DNA of 32,886 bases from contig CACOEA010000008.1 of the NCBI GenBank assembly GCA_902626185.1, positions 1 through 32,886 of the forward strand. Direction: 5' to 3'. Shown piece by piece: positions 1 through 9,723 of this stretch. A program made the translations under genes and the position numbers. Origin of the DNA: an uncultured Pelagibacteraceae bacterium (GTDB lineage: Bacteria > Pseudomonadota > Alphaproteobacteria > Pelagibacterales > Pelagibacteraceae). The first letter of the stretch is position 1; every line of letters begins with the position of its first letter. The notes beneath the pieces were generated by a model. It had not been told where the DNA came from and ran no database searches. It saw only the letters and a list, made by a program, of their open reading frames with translations.

Positions 1-368
1 GAAAAAAATTCTCCTGTTAGATGTATTATTAATGGCTTAAAGACAATGATTAAAATTGAAATGATTATTGCTATCAAAAAATTTCTCAGTAAAGTTCTTA
101 TAATCTCTCTGTAGTCACTCTTTGCAAATAATTGGGCAACAATTCCTACCGTCCCCATTCTCAAAAAACCAAAACTCCAAACCAGCATGGTCACCACAGA
201 AGAGCCTATACTGGTAGCAGCAATAAACTTAGTTTCCCCAAGATTGCCCATCAAGCCAGTATCAACAAGACCTACCAAAGGAATTGCTAAGTTAGCAAAG
301 AAGACCGGAATGGATAGTAAAAGTATTTTTTTCTTGGTATTAGCTGTTGAATAACTTGTAATATTCAT
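1..368 (-). CDS. MATE-family efflux transporter, N-terminal part (3' end truncated by window edge)
   Basis: Reverse strand open from ATG at 366-368 to the window edge; translation begins MNITSYSTANTKKKILLLSIPVFFANLAIPLVGLVDTGLMGNLGE..., typical MATE TM1 pattern. Confidence 0.75.
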   Translation of the reverse strand, partial: MNITSYSTANTKKKILLLSIPVFFANLAIPLVGLVDTGLMGNLGETKFIAATSIGSSVVTMLVWSFGFLRMGTVGIVAQLFAKSDYREIIRTLLRNFLIAIIISILIIVFKPLIIHLTGEFF

Positions 369-429
369 ATTGAAAAAAAATTAGCCTTTAAAAATTTAGA
401 CAATTAAATTATACACATGTAATAAGAAA

Positions 430-1050
430 ATGTTAGAACAATTAATAATTTCTATTCAGATTATCCTAATAGATATAGTTATGGCCGCAGATAATGCGAT
501 CATAATAGGATTAATAGCTGCAAATTTTGCGCCAGATAATAGAAAGAAAATTATTGCTTGGGGAGTAGCAGCTGCTTTTATATTTAGAATTATTTTTGCT
601 TTTTTTGCAGATTATATGTTCGAATTTGCCTGGATAAAAATTTTAGGCGGAGTTCTGCTTCTCTGGGTAATAAATAATTTAAGACAAGATTTTTTTGGAC
701 AAAACAAAGTAAGATCACCACAAGTTAAATCAAATGAAACTCAAAGTTTTTCTAGTGGAGTTTACAAAGTATTAGTAGCCGACATTGCAATAAGCTTTGA
801 TAATGTAATAGGGGTCGTAGGTGCAGCTAAGGGGAATTATTATTTAATGGTAATTGGTTTGCTTCTATCTGTTTTCTTAATTGCCACTTTAGCCAGCTAT
901 TTTGCTGACTATATTAAGAAACATCAGTGGTTAGGTTATGTTGGCCTTATTGCAATTTTAATTATTGCTATACAATTAATTATCGGCGGATTTGTTAATT
1001 TAGAAATTTTATCAATTAACGAAAATTATAGATTTTTGTTTAGCATATAA
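430..1050 (+). CDS. TerC/YjbE-family integral membrane protein
   Basis: 206 aa; IDIVMAADNAIIIGL and ADIAISFDNVIGV repeats characteristic of TerC family (acidic residues in TM helices). Confidence 0.85.
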   Translation: MLEQLIISIQIILIDIVMAADNAIIIGLIAANFAPDNRKKIIAWGVAAAFIFRIIFAFFADYMFEFAWIKILGGVLLLWVINNLRQDFFGQNKVRSPQVKSNETQSFSSGVYKVLVADIAISFDNVIGVVGAAKGNYYLMVIGLLLSVFLIATLASYFADYIKKHQWLGYVGLIAILIIAIQLIIGGFVNLEILSINENYRFLFSI

Positions 1051-1052
1051 TT

Positions 1053-1946
1053 TTATTTTTTAGAAAATGGTCTAAAAGATGATTTTTTTAAAAAAACTGA
1101 TGCGATCATTCCATTAAATTCAGCTTTAATTAAATCTCTCTCTCTTTTTTTATTAAAAACTAAATTTGAGAAATATCTAAAAATAAACTTGACTAAAATT
1201 GGTAAAGATTTTTTAAAAGCGTAAAGATAAGAATAATTTTTTTTGAAATAATAAAATTTAGACCAGTTATAATGCCAATTTCTACTTAAGTTAGCTTCAA
1301 AATTATATTTTTTCTCGTGCGAAGCCCCTCCAATATGATTAAATTTTATATTTTCAACTACGTACATTTTTTTATTTTGTCTCTTAAAATTCAAACACAT
1401 ATCCATTGTTTCAAAATATAAGAAAAAGTTCTCATCCATAATCTTTAAATTTTTAACATTGCCTTTATTAACAATAACTGAAGAATCGATCCAATCTACC
1501 TCTTTTAAAATATATTTTTCAAGTATCTTAAAAGTTTTTTTATTTTTTGACTCTTTTGAAAAGATTTTTGTATCATAGTTTTTAAATTGATTTTCATCAC
1601 GGTATGTAGGGGCAATTAAAACAAAATCTTTAAAATTTTTTATACAATTAATTAAATCATTTAAACAATCAAAAGAAAAATCTACATCAGGAGGACTAAT
1701 CAAAACAAAATTATCTTTGGATAATTCTAAGGCTTTATTCATTCCTTTAGCATAACCAAGATTTTCGTCGGGAATATAAACCTCCACACTTTTACTATAT
1801 TTTGCTAGTAATTCATTTTTAAATGAATGGTCTAAAGAATTTTCAATAATAAGTACGGAAATATTCAAACCGTAATTCACAATTTTTTCAATATTTTTTG
1901 TTATTAAATGTTTACTATGATGTGATAAAAAAGCTACTGTAAGCAT
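1053..1946 (-). CDS. Family 2-like glycosyltransferase
   Basis: 297 aa; SVLIIENS, PDENLGYAKGMNKAL, SPPDVDF and FFLYFETMDMCLNFKRQ are the GT2 rhamnosyltransferase-like pattern. Confidence 0.8.
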   Translation of the reverse strand: MLTVAFLSHHSKHLITKNIEKIVNYGLNISVLIIENSLDHSFKNELLAKYSKSVEVYIPDENLGYAKGMNKALELSKDNFVLISPPDVDFSFDCLNDLINCIKNFKDFVLIAPTYRDENQFKNYDTKIFSKESKNKKTFKILEKYILKEVDWIDSSVIVNKGNVKNLKIMDENFFLYFETMDMCLNFKRQNKKMYVVENIKFNHIGGASHEKKYNFEANLSRNWHYNWSKFYYFKKNYSYLYAFKKSLPILVKFIFRYFSNLVFNKKRERDLIKAEFNGMIASVFLKKSSFRPFSKK

Positions 1947-2034
1947 ATATTATTAATCCTATATTATACATTATTAAACTAAACTCTAATATTTAAAAAA
2001 TTTTATTAATAAACAAAGATTATTATAAATATAA

Positions 2035-3264
2035 ATGAAGATAGCAGTTATAGGTTCTGGCATTTCAGGTTTGTCTTCGGCATATTATCTTTCAAAAAAA
2101 TTTAAAGTAGATCTTTTCGAAAAAGAGGATTATTTTGGAGGACATTCTTATACTTTTGATATTAAAGAAAAAAACAAGACCATTCCCGTAGATTTGGGTT
2201 TTATTGTATTCAATCAATTAACTTATCCAAATTTAATTAATTTTTTTAAAGAATTAAATGTCCCTTTTGAAAAAAGTGATATGTCTTTTGCTGTTTCAGT
2301 ACAAGACAGCGACATCGAATACGGTGGCAAAGGATTTAATACATTTTTTGCAAAACGATCGAATATTTTTAATTTCAGTTTTTTAAAAATGTTTTTTGAG
2401 ATAATATTTTTTTATAAAAATTCATCTACGTTAATTAAGCAAAACTTAAAAGATATATCTCTCGGCCGTTATCTCGAAAATTCAAAATTATCAAAATATT
2501 TTATAAATTATCACATAATACCAATGGTCGCAGCAATTTGGTCTATGCCTTTTGAAAAAGCTAAAGACTTGCCTTTGAAACTATTTTTAGATTTTTTTAT
2601 TAATCATGGATTATTTAAATTTAAAGAAAGACCTCAGTGGTATACTGTAACTAATCGTAGCAAGGCCTATGTAGATAAAGTGTTACCTAAGATAAGTGGT
2701 GAGATATTCAAAAATTATAAAGTTGAAAAAATAATTAGAAACGATGATAACGTAAGGATATTCTTTGGAAATGAGCACCTTGATTACGATCAAGTAATTT
2801 TAGCTTCTCATGCTGACCAAGCACTTGATATGATAAAAGATACTACTGAAGATGAAAAAAGAATTTTAGGTAAATTTAAATATGTTTCAAATTTGGCAGT
2901 ATTGCATAAAGATAGTTCGCTAATGCCAAAAAGAAAATTAACCTGGTCTAGTTGGAACTCTATTACAAAAGGCAATAAGACGTGCGTAACTTATTGGCTA
3001 AATAATTTACAAAATTTAAAATGTGAAAATAATTATTTTTTAACTTTAAATCCAATTTATGAAATTGATAAAAGAGATATTATTAAAAATGTTAATTTTA
3101 CTCATCCATTCTTCAATTCTACAACTACCAAATTACAGAAAGAGTTAATTTTACTTCAGGGAAAAAAAAGAACTTGGTTTTGTGGAAGTTATTTTGGTTA
3201 TGGTTTTCATGAAGATGGGATAAAATCAGCAAAAAAATTGTTAGATAGGTTTACAGCAAAATGA
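2035..3264 (+). CDS. NAD(P)/FAD-dependent oxidoreductase (COG2907-like amine oxidase family)
   Basis: N-terminal MKIAVIGSGISGLSSAYYLSKKFKVDLFEKEDYFGGHSYTF dinucleotide-binding motif; C-terminal WFCGSYFGYGFHEDGIKSA; overlaps the DUF1365 gene. Confidence 0.88.
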   Translation: MKIAVIGSGISGLSSAYYLSKKFKVDLFEKEDYFGGHSYTFDIKEKNKTIPVDLGFIVFNQLTYPNLINFFKELNVPFEKSDMSFAVSVQDSDIEYGGKGFNTFFAKRSNIFNFSFLKMFFEIIFFYKNSSTLIKQNLKDISLGRYLENSKLSKYFINYHIIPMVAAIWSMPFEKAKDLPLKLFLDFFINHGLFKFKERPQWYTVTNRSKAYVDKVLPKISGEIFKNYKVEKIIRNDDNVRIFFGNEHLDYDQVILASHADQALDMIKDTTEDEKRILGKFKYVSNLAVLHKDSSLMPKRKLTWSSWNSITKGNKTCVTYWLNNLQNLKCENNYFLTLNPIYEIDKRDIIKNVNFTHPFFNSTTTKLQKELILLQGKKRTWFCGSYFGYGFHEDGIKSAKKLLDRFTAK

Positions 3265-4019
3265 AATCTTTTATTTATAATGGGCTAGTAACACATAAGA
3301 GATTCAGGCCAGTTAAACATTTTTTGAAATATCAAACTTTCTCTTTTCTCTTAGACTTAGATGAAATCGAAGAATTAGATAAAAATAATTTAATTTTCTC
3401 TTACAATAGATTTAATATTTTTAGTTTTTATAACAAGGATCATGGAAATAGAGATGGGTCTTCATTAAAAAATTGGGTATTGAAAAATTTGAAAAAATTT
3501 AAATTTCAAAAAAATATTAATAAAATTAGATTACTTTGCTACCCAAGAGTTTTTGGGTATGTGTTTAATCCATTAAGTATATTTTATTGTTATGAGAAAA
3601 ATAAGTTAAAAGCTATCTTTTATGAAGTTAAAAATACTTTTAATGAACAACACACATACATATTTAAAGTAAACAAAAAAAACAAGAATAAGCAATTTTG
3701 TAAAAAAAAATTTTTTGTATCTCCATTTATGGACATGGAAACAAATTACACTTTCAAGTTGATAAATCCAAAAGACAAATTATTTGTATCTATTAAACAA
3801 AGGGATAAAAAAGGCATAGTTTTAACTGCTGTGCAAACTGGAATTAGAAAAGAATTTAGCACGTCGCAGCTTGTTAGAAATTTTTTTAAATATCCTCTAA
3901 TGACGATAAAAATAATTTTTGGTATACATTTTGAAGCATTGTTATTATGGAAAAAAGGAGCAATATACAGATCTAGAGTTACTAAGATAAAAAATAAAGT
4001 CAGCTTTGAAAATACTTGA
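3261..4019 (+). CDS. DUF1365 family protein
   Basis: GLVTHKRFRPVKHFLKYQTFSFLLDLDE and YPRVFGYVFNPLSIFYCY motifs; 4-nt ATGA-type overlaps with both neighbours. Confidence 0.88.
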   Translation: MKSFIYNGLVTHKRFRPVKHFLKYQTFSFLLDLDEIEELDKNNLIFSYNRFNIFSFYNKDHGNRDGSSLKNWVLKNLKKFKFQKNINKIRLLCYPRVFGYVFNPLSIFYCYEKNKLKAIFYEVKNTFNEQHTYIFKVNKKNKNKQFCKKKFFVSPFMDMETNYTFKLINPKDKLFVSIKQRDKKGIVLTAVQTGIRKEFSTSQLVRNFFKYPLMTIKIIFGIHFEALLLWKKGAIYRSRVTKIKNKVSFENT

Positions 4020-5200
4020 TGAAAATTAATAAAATAGCAGAAAGGTTTGTATTAAATAAGTTGAAACTTATTAAAAATGCAAATTTAAAACTGATCAATT
4101 ATGATGGAAAGGTTTACCACTTTGGTGATCTGGAGAGCTCTTTGAGTTCAGATATAAAGATTAATAATCAAAATTTTTATCAAAATATAATTTTAGGCGG
4201 TAGTTCAGCTCTAGGAGAAGCACATATTAACAAGGATTTTTATAGTTCAAATTTAACTAATTTAATTGAACTTACCGCAAAAAATATACAACTAGTTTAT
4301 ACATTCTCTGGGAGTTTAAGACTACAAACAGCAAAAAATTTTCTAAAAAATATATTTGCATCTAATACGAAATCGAAAAGCCTAAAGTATATTTCAACTC
4401 ACTACGATCTAGGCAATGAATTTTTTTCAGCTTGGCTTGATAAATCCCTGACTTATTCAAGCGCTATATATGAGACTAATGTTAAAGACTTGGAACTTGC
4501 ACAAAGAAATAAATATCAAAAACTAATAAACTTACTTGATATTAAAGATGGTGATAAAGTTTTAGAAATTGGATGCGGTTGGGGCGGGTTTTCAGAATAT
4601 TTAGCAAAGAAGAATAATGTGTTAATTGACTGCATAACTATCTCAAAAAAACAATTCGAGTATACGCAAAAGAGAATATTTAAAAGCGGTCTAAATAATA
4701 AAGTTAATGTAATGTTCCTAGATTACAGAGATTTAAAAGACAAGTATGATAAAATAGCTTCAATTGAAATGATTGAGGCTGTTGGAGAAAAATATCTTTA
4801 CCAATATTTTAGGAAAATCAAGGAGTCTTTAAGTCTGGGAGGTTCAACGGCAATACAAGGAATTACAATCAAAGACGAGTTATTTGAAAGATATAGAAAT
4901 AATGAGGATTTCATTCAAAAATACATATTTCCAGGAGGTTTTCTTCCTTCACTAAATTATATAAATACGCTTACAAGGGAAAACAATTTGAAATTAGATA
5001 AAATTAATTCTTATTCAACTGATTATGCAAAAACTTTATCAGAATGGCGTAAGAATTTCTTAAACGCCTGGGACAATATTGCACCTCTAGGTTTCGATGA
5101 TTATTTCAAAAGAATGTGGGAATTTTATTTATCTTATTGTGAAGCAGGTTTTAAATCAAAAAATATTGACTTGATTCAATTTTCTTTGTCCCATAGATAA
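4016..5200 (+). CDS. Cyclopropane-fatty-acyl-phospholipid synthase family SAM-dependent methyltransferase
   Basis: ISTHYDLGNEFFSAWLDKSLTYSSAIY, VLEIGCGWGGFSEYLA, IEMIEAVGEKYLYQYF, KYIFPGGFLPS. Confidence 0.92.
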   Translation: MMKINKIAERFVLNKLKLIKNANLKLINYDGKVYHFGDLESSLSSDIKINNQNFYQNIILGGSSALGEAHINKDFYSSNLTNLIELTAKNIQLVYTFSGSLRLQTAKNFLKNIFASNTKSKSLKYISTHYDLGNEFFSAWLDKSLTYSSAIYETNVKDLELAQRNKYQKLINLLDIKDGDKVLEIGCGWGGFSEYLAKKNNVLIDCITISKKQFEYTQKRIFKSGLNNKVNVMFLDYRDLKDKYDKIASIEMIEAVGEKYLYQYFRKIKESLSLGGSTAIQGITIKDELFERYRNNEDFIQKYIFPGGFLPSLNYINTLTRENNLKLDKINSYSTDYAKTLSEWRKNFLNAWDNIAPLGFDDYFKRMWEFYLSYCEAGFKSKNIDLIQFSLSHR

Positions 5201-5205
5201 CTAAA

Positions 5206-5730
5206 ATGAAAAAGATATTAACTTTTATTTTAATAATTTTAATAACAGGATGTGCAAATAATATGAAGCCTACAGATTTTAAAGATCAAAAACCTAGATT
5301 AGTAATAGAAGAGTATTTATCTGGGAATGTAAAAGCTTGGGGAATTTTACAAAATAGATCGGGAAAAGTAATAAGACAATTTTCTGCTGACTTAGATGGA
5401 AAATGGGACGGTGAACAATTAATTTTGGATGAAAAGTTTAATTGGTCAGATGGTGAAATTCAAACTAGACAATGGCAAATTAAAAAAATAGACCAACATA
5501 ATTATGAAGGAACAGCCGGGGATGTCGTTGGTAAAGCCAAAGGTTTTTCATATGGTCCAGCATTCAAATTTGAATATGTATTGCTAGTTCCAATTAAAGG
5601 GAAAAATATAAAGATCAAATTTGATGACTGGATATTCAAACAAGATGAAAAAGTTGCTATTAATAGAGCAACAATGACTAAATTTGGTTTTAAAGTAGCA
5701 GAATTAACGGTAATGTTTGTTAAGAATTAA
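5206..5730 (+). CDS. DUF3833 family lipoprotein
   Basis: Lipobox-like LIILITGCANN, then PRLVIEEYLSGNVKAWGILQNRSGKVIRQFSADLDGKWDG; position after cfa-like gene. Confidence 0.85.
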   Translation: MKKILTFILIILITGCANNMKPTDFKDQKPRLVIEEYLSGNVKAWGILQNRSGKVIRQFSADLDGKWDGEQLILDEKFNWSDGEIQTRQWQIKKIDQHNYEGTAGDVVGKAKGFSYGPAFKFEYVLLVPIKGKNIKIKFDDWIFKQDEKVAINRATMTKFGFKVAELTVMFVKN

Positions 5731-5751
5731 AATTAATATTAAAAAGGCAAT

Positions 5752-6201
5752 ATGATAGATAAATTGAAAAACTGGATGATTGAGAGCGCAAACATTATGT
5801 TTGATGACTCAAAATCAGATCTTAGGAGTTTACCAAAAACTGTACGTCTTCAAATATTGATAGTTTTATCATTTATTTGGTCCACAGTATTTAGTTTGTA
5901 CGTTTTTAGTTTAACTACATTTATTTGGGGATGGGCCGGCGTTGTTATGGCTCATATTGGATTAATAATAGCAGTATACATTACCTTTAAATTTTTTCAT
6001 AAAGCTCAGAAAGAACAGAGAAGTGTTTTTGAAACTGGAAACTATAACCCTGCAAAAATTTTTGTTGTATTTTTTTTAGTTTTTTTCATCTTTATATTTA
6101 CTAAGGGCGTCGAAGTTTTAACGAAATCAAACTCTTATTCTATAAAATATGATGGTCCGAAAAAAACTACACTTGAAAGAATTATAGAGTTTGTAAATTA
6201 A
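5752..6201 (+). CDS. Hypothetical membrane protein
   Basis: 149 aa ORF between DUF3833 and sodB with three hydrophobic segments; no family recognised. Confidence 0.6.
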   Translation: MIDKLKNWMIESANIMFDDSKSDLRSLPKTVRLQILIVLSFIWSTVFSLYVFSLTTFIWGWAGVVMAHIGLIIAVYITFKFFHKAQKEQRSVFETGNYNPAKIFVVFFLVFFIFIFTKGVEVLTKSNSYSIKYDGPKKTTLERIIEFVN

Positions 6202-6203
6202 TT

Positions 6204-6791
6204 ATGTTTGAATTACCAAAATTAGATTATAAAAAAGATGCTTTATCACCGGTAATGTCAGAGCAAACTTTAGATTTACATCATGGTAAACACCATCAAA
6301 CTTATATAACTAATCTAAATAATTTTATTAAAGGCACAGAATACGAAGAATTATCTTTAGAGGAAATTATAAAAAAATCTTTTAAAGACAAATCTAAAGC
6401 TGGGATTTTTAATAATGCGAGTCAACATTGGAATCATAATCTTTTTTGGAAGTGTATGAAACCTAACGGAGGCGGGAAGATGCCTAAGAAAATTGAAGAA
6501 AGTATTAAAAGTTCATTTGGCAGCATAGAAAAATTTAGAACGGAATTCATTAACGCGGGTACTACTCAATTTGGTTCTGGATGGTGCTGGCTTTCAGTTA
6601 ATAAAGATAAGTTGGTTGTTACAAAAACACCGAACGCAGAAAATCCAATTGTTCATGGCATGAAACCATTGTTAGGATGTGATGTGTGGGAGCATTCTTA
6701 TTATATAGATTATAAGAATAAACGACCAGTATATTTAGAAAACTTTTTTGACAAATTAATAAATTGGGAATTTGTAGAGTCTAATCTTTAG
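6204..6791 (+). CDS. sodB: Superoxide dismutase, Fe/Mn type
   Basis: LDLHHGKHHQTYITNLN, NNASQHWNHNLFWKCM, FGSGWCWLSV, LLGCDVWEHSYYIDYKNKRPVYLENF. Confidence 0.95.
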   Translation: MFELPKLDYKKDALSPVMSEQTLDLHHGKHHQTYITNLNNFIKGTEYEELSLEEIIKKSFKDKSKAGIFNNASQHWNHNLFWKCMKPNGGGKMPKKIEESIKSSFGSIEKFRTEFINAGTTQFGSGWCWLSVNKDKLVVTKTPNAENPIVHGMKPLLGCDVWEHSYYIDYKNKRPVYLENFFDKLINWEFVESNL

Positions 6792-7090
6792 ATTATTTTT
6801 TCGAAACCTTCAAAAATTGGATGACCAATGTACAAATCCTGGTGTTGACCAGCGTTTTTATGAGCTAACCTAAATGCTTCTGATTTTGTCCAATTAAAAA
6901 AATCTTCTTTAGAATCCCAGACGCTATGAGAAGCATAAAGAACATGGTCATCTTTTTTTTCTCCTTTAACCAAGTTAAATTTTTTGAAACCTGGAACGTC
7001 TTCTAAATGCGTCTCTCTATTTTTCCAAACATTCTCAAAATCTTTTTCTTTGCCAATAACGATCTTAAATCTGTTCATTGCAATAAACAT
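6788..7090 (-). CDS. Antibiotic biosynthesis monooxygenase / heme-degrading monooxygenase-like (ABM domain)
   Basis: MFIAMNRFKIVIGKEKDFENVWKNRETHLEDVPGFKKFNLVKG; internal ATG at 7088-7090 preferred over the track start. Confidence 0.82.
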   Translation of the reverse strand: MFIAMNRFKIVIGKEKDFENVWKNRETHLEDVPGFKKFNLVKGEKKDDHVLYASHSVWDSKEDFFNWTKSEAFRLAHKNAGQHQDLYIGHPIFEGFEKII

Positions 7091-7091
7091 G

Positions 7092-7211
7092 CTAAAATAT
7101 CTTTCCAATTCCTAAAGCAGCTGCTGTAAATACTACTAACCACAGTATACCTTTAATCAAAAAAAAATAAAAACTTCCTAAAATTAAATGTTTGTATAAT
7201 TTTTTTTTCAT
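7092..7211 (-). CDS. Small single-TM membrane protein (39 aa), not in the ORF track
   Basis: Reverse-strand ORF MKKKLYKHLILGSFYFFLIKGILWLVVFTAAALGIGKIF ending 1 nt before the ABM start; fills the only gap between ABM and the SDR gene. Confidence 0.5.
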   Translation of the reverse strand: MKKKLYKHLILGSFYFFLIKGILWLVVFTAAALGIGKIF

Positions 7212-7268
7212 AAACTATTTTTATATAAAAATATGAAAAAAATCTTAAGACTATTTGTCTCTCAAAGA

Positions 7269-8021
7269 TTAACGTTTAACGAGCTTATCTACTAAAAATA
7301 GGTATATTTTGTAAGGCAAAACTCTCAAGAATTTCAATGTTAAAGTTAATCCCTTTGGAAAATGGATTTCAAAAGCATTTTCTTTTACCAATCCTTTGAA
7401 TATTTTCTCAGCTGCAAAATCTACAGTTTTTAAAAAAGGCATGGGGAAATTATTTTTGTCTGTCAGGGGAGTTTTGATAAATCCAGGAGAAATAACTGAA
7501 ATTCTCACATTAAATTTTTTAAAATCAAAATAAATACTTTCACAAAAATTAGTTAAAGCCGCTTTAGAAGGACCATAGCCACTAGAGTTCGGCAGCCCTC
7601 TATAACCTGCAATTGATGAAACAATAGAAATATGTCCAGATTTTCTTTTTTTAAAATAATCTTCGACTGTTTTTACGCAATCTACTACACCAAAGAAATT
7701 AACTTTTATTACGTTTTTAATTTTATCGGGATCAATTTTTTGTTCGTTTTTTGGATCATAAGTTCCACTTGAAAATAAACATAAATCTAATTCACCGAAG
7801 TCATTCAAAATTTTTTGAAAAACACTATTAATTTGATCTTCATTTGTTACATCTAGAGGGTAAGAAAATATATTTTGTGTTTTTGTCATCTCATCAAGAA
7901 CTTCTTTTCTTCTAGCAGATACAGCTACCTTCCAACCTTCTAAGGCAAATTTTTCAGCTACAGCTTTTCCAATTCCACTGCTAGCACCAGTTATCCAAAT
8001 TTTTTTCTGATTTTCTGACAT
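7269..8021 (-). CDS. SDR family NAD(P)-dependent oxidoreductase
   Basis: ITGASSGIGKAVAEKFA, LFSSGTYD, SIVSSIAGYRGLPNSSGYGPSKAAL, PGFIKTPLTD. Confidence 0.9.
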   Translation of the reverse strand: MSENQKKIWITGASSGIGKAVAEKFALEGWKVAVSARRKEVLDEMTKTQNIFSYPLDVTNEDQINSVFQKILNDFGELDLCLFSSGTYDPKNEQKIDPDKIKNVIKVNFFGVVDCVKTVEDYFKKRKSGHISIVSSIAGYRGLPNSSGYGPSKAALTNFCESIYFDFKKFNVRISVISPGFIKTPLTDKNNFPMPFLKTVDFAAEKIFKGLVKENAFEIHFPKGLTLTLKFLRVLPYKIYLFLVDKLVKR

Positions 8022-8042
8022 AAATTAGTTATACATTAAATT

Positions 8043-8507
8043 GTGACTCATAAAAAATATTTATCTTTAATAATAATACTGATTATTACTTTTACAGCAT
8101 CTTATTTGGGCTCGTTTGTCACAACAACTTTTAAAGAGCCGTGGTATTCAAGTTTAACATTACCTTCCTTTAACCCACCTAGCTGGGTTTTTCCTCCAGT
8201 TTGGACCTCGTTATATTTTATGATGTCCATTGCGATATGGATAATATGGATAAATTTTTTCGATAAAAATATTTTGAAAATCTATTTCATTCATTTATTT
8301 TTTAACTCAATTTGGAGTGTAATTTTTTTTGGTTTTCATTTTATAGGTTTAGCATTAATAGATTTACTTATAATTCTAATATTCATCGTTATATTAATGA
8401 AGATTTATTATAGCAAGAATAGAATAAGTTTTTATTTAATGATCCCATATTTTTTATGGTCCACTTACGCATTAGTTTTAAATTTTACAATTTTTATTAT
8501 TAATTAA
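8043..8507 (+). CDS. tspO: TspO/MBR family tryptophan-rich sensory protein
   Basis: EPWYSSLTLPSFNPPSWVFPPVWTSLYFMMSIAIWIIW and five TM segments; GTG start. Confidence 0.92.
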   Translation: MTHKKYLSLIIILIITFTASYLGSFVTTTFKEPWYSSLTLPSFNPPSWVFPPVWTSLYFMMSIAIWIIWINFFDKNILKIYFIHLFFNSIWSVIFFGFHFIGLALIDLLIILIFIVILMKIYYSKNRISFYLMIPYFLWSTYALVLNFTIFIIN

Positions 8508-8974
8508 AACCATTTACTTGGATATTTTCTTTTCAAAATTTTGTTATTAATTATAAATGACAGAACAATTATCATTAAACAACCTACAACTACCGGAAAT
8601 AAAATAAAATCAAATGATAAATCCATAGATAAAGCTACAAGTGGGTTCGAAGCAGCTGGTGGATGCATAACTTTAAAATAAATCATTAATGTTACAGCGA
8701 CTCCAACAGATAGTCCTAAAGTGTAAAATGATAAACCAAAATACTCATTAAAAAGAACTCCAATAATTATTGATATAAGATGTCCAAAAAAAATATTTTT
8801 TGGTTGCGCTGTTTCTAAATTATAAAGTACGAATACTATAAAAACAGTAGCCCCAAATGAAAACATAAGCCATATACCTGCCGGGGTTTCTAAAGTTAAA
8901 AAAGCTAACACCCCAATAACAAATGCAGCAGAAACTCCAGATAAAATTGGCTCTAAGCTTTTTTTAAATTTCAT
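8504..8974 (-). CDS. HPP family protein
   Basis: VMHPPAASNPLVAL motif with four TM segments. Confidence 0.85.
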   Translation of the reverse strand: MKFKKSLEPILSGVSAAFVIGVLAFLTLETPAGIWLMFSFGATVFIVFVLYNLETAQPKNIFFGHLISIIIGVLFNEYFGLSFYTLGLSVGVAVTLMIYFKVMHPPAASNPLVALSMDLSFDFILFPVVVGCLMIIVLSFIINNKILKRKYPSKWF

Positions 8975-9022
8975 ATATATTTTTCCTATAATTCAGTTAT
9001 ATACACTTAAAGGAGAAAAAAA

Positions 9023-9544
9023 ATGATTTCTATTTTTATAAATAGAGTATTTAGAGCGATTAAAATTGATATAGATCTCTATGAAGAAGTAGAAAAAGAT
9101 AAATCAGCTACCATTCAAGCTGGAATAGTCGTTGTTCTATCAAGCTTAGCTGCTGGAGTAGGTGCTTTACAATTAGGCGCATCTAATTTTCTCTTAGCCC
9201 CAGTTCTATCACTGTTAAGTTGGTATGTTTGGGCATATGTTATTTATTTTGTTGGTGTTAAGTTGTTTGGGGGACCATCTACTAAAAGTGATCATGGCGA
9301 ATTGTTAAGAACCATTGGGTTTTCGAGTGCTCCTGGCCTAATAAGAGTTTTTGGTGTTACTCCAGATTTGATGACTGTAACTTTTATTGGATCAGCTTTT
9401 TGGATGTTGGCATGCATGGTAGTTGCTGTAAAATCTGCATTAGATTATGAGAGTTTATGGAAAGCTTTAGGAGTTGTAGTTGTAGCGTGGTTGTTTCAGG
9501 CGTTTTTTTTATTTTTAGTAATTATTCTTTTCAAAGGTATTTAA
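9023..9544 (+). CDS. Yip1-domain membrane protein
   Basis: 173 aa; multi-TM with LLRTIGFSSAPGLIRVFGVTP and preceding GGAG at 9012-9015; Yip1-like organisation. Confidence 0.65.
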   Translation: MISIFINRVFRAIKIDIDLYEEVEKDKSATIQAGIVVVLSSLAAGVGALQLGASNFLLAPVLSLLSWYVWAYVIYFVGVKLFGGPSTKSDHGELLRTIGFSSAPGLIRVFGVTPDLMTVTFIGSAFWMLACMVVAVKSALDYESLWKALGVVVVAWLFQAFFLFLVIILFKGI

Positions 9545-9672
9545 ACAGGAAAAATGGTCTTTGATAAACTACAACTGTCACACAATTTATAGCCTGTCAT
9601 AATAAGATTAGATCTTACAGTTGGATCCTCTTCTTTGCACTCTTCGCATATGTTATCAGGTAATTCGTCCAT
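9541..9672 (-). CDS. Small two-CxxC putative zinc-binding protein (43 aa), not in the ORF track
   Basis: Reverse-strand ORF MDELPDNICEECKEEDPTVRSNLIMTGYKLCDSCSLSKTIFPV with CEEC...CDSC; its stop codon overlaps the Yip1-like stop. Confidence 0.5.
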   Translation of the reverse strand: MDELPDNICEECKEEDPTVRSNLIMTGYKLCDSCSLSKTIFPV

Positions 9673-9723
9673 ATAGGACAAGATACACCTTTTAAAAAGT
9701 AAAATCTATTCTAGAATCATATC

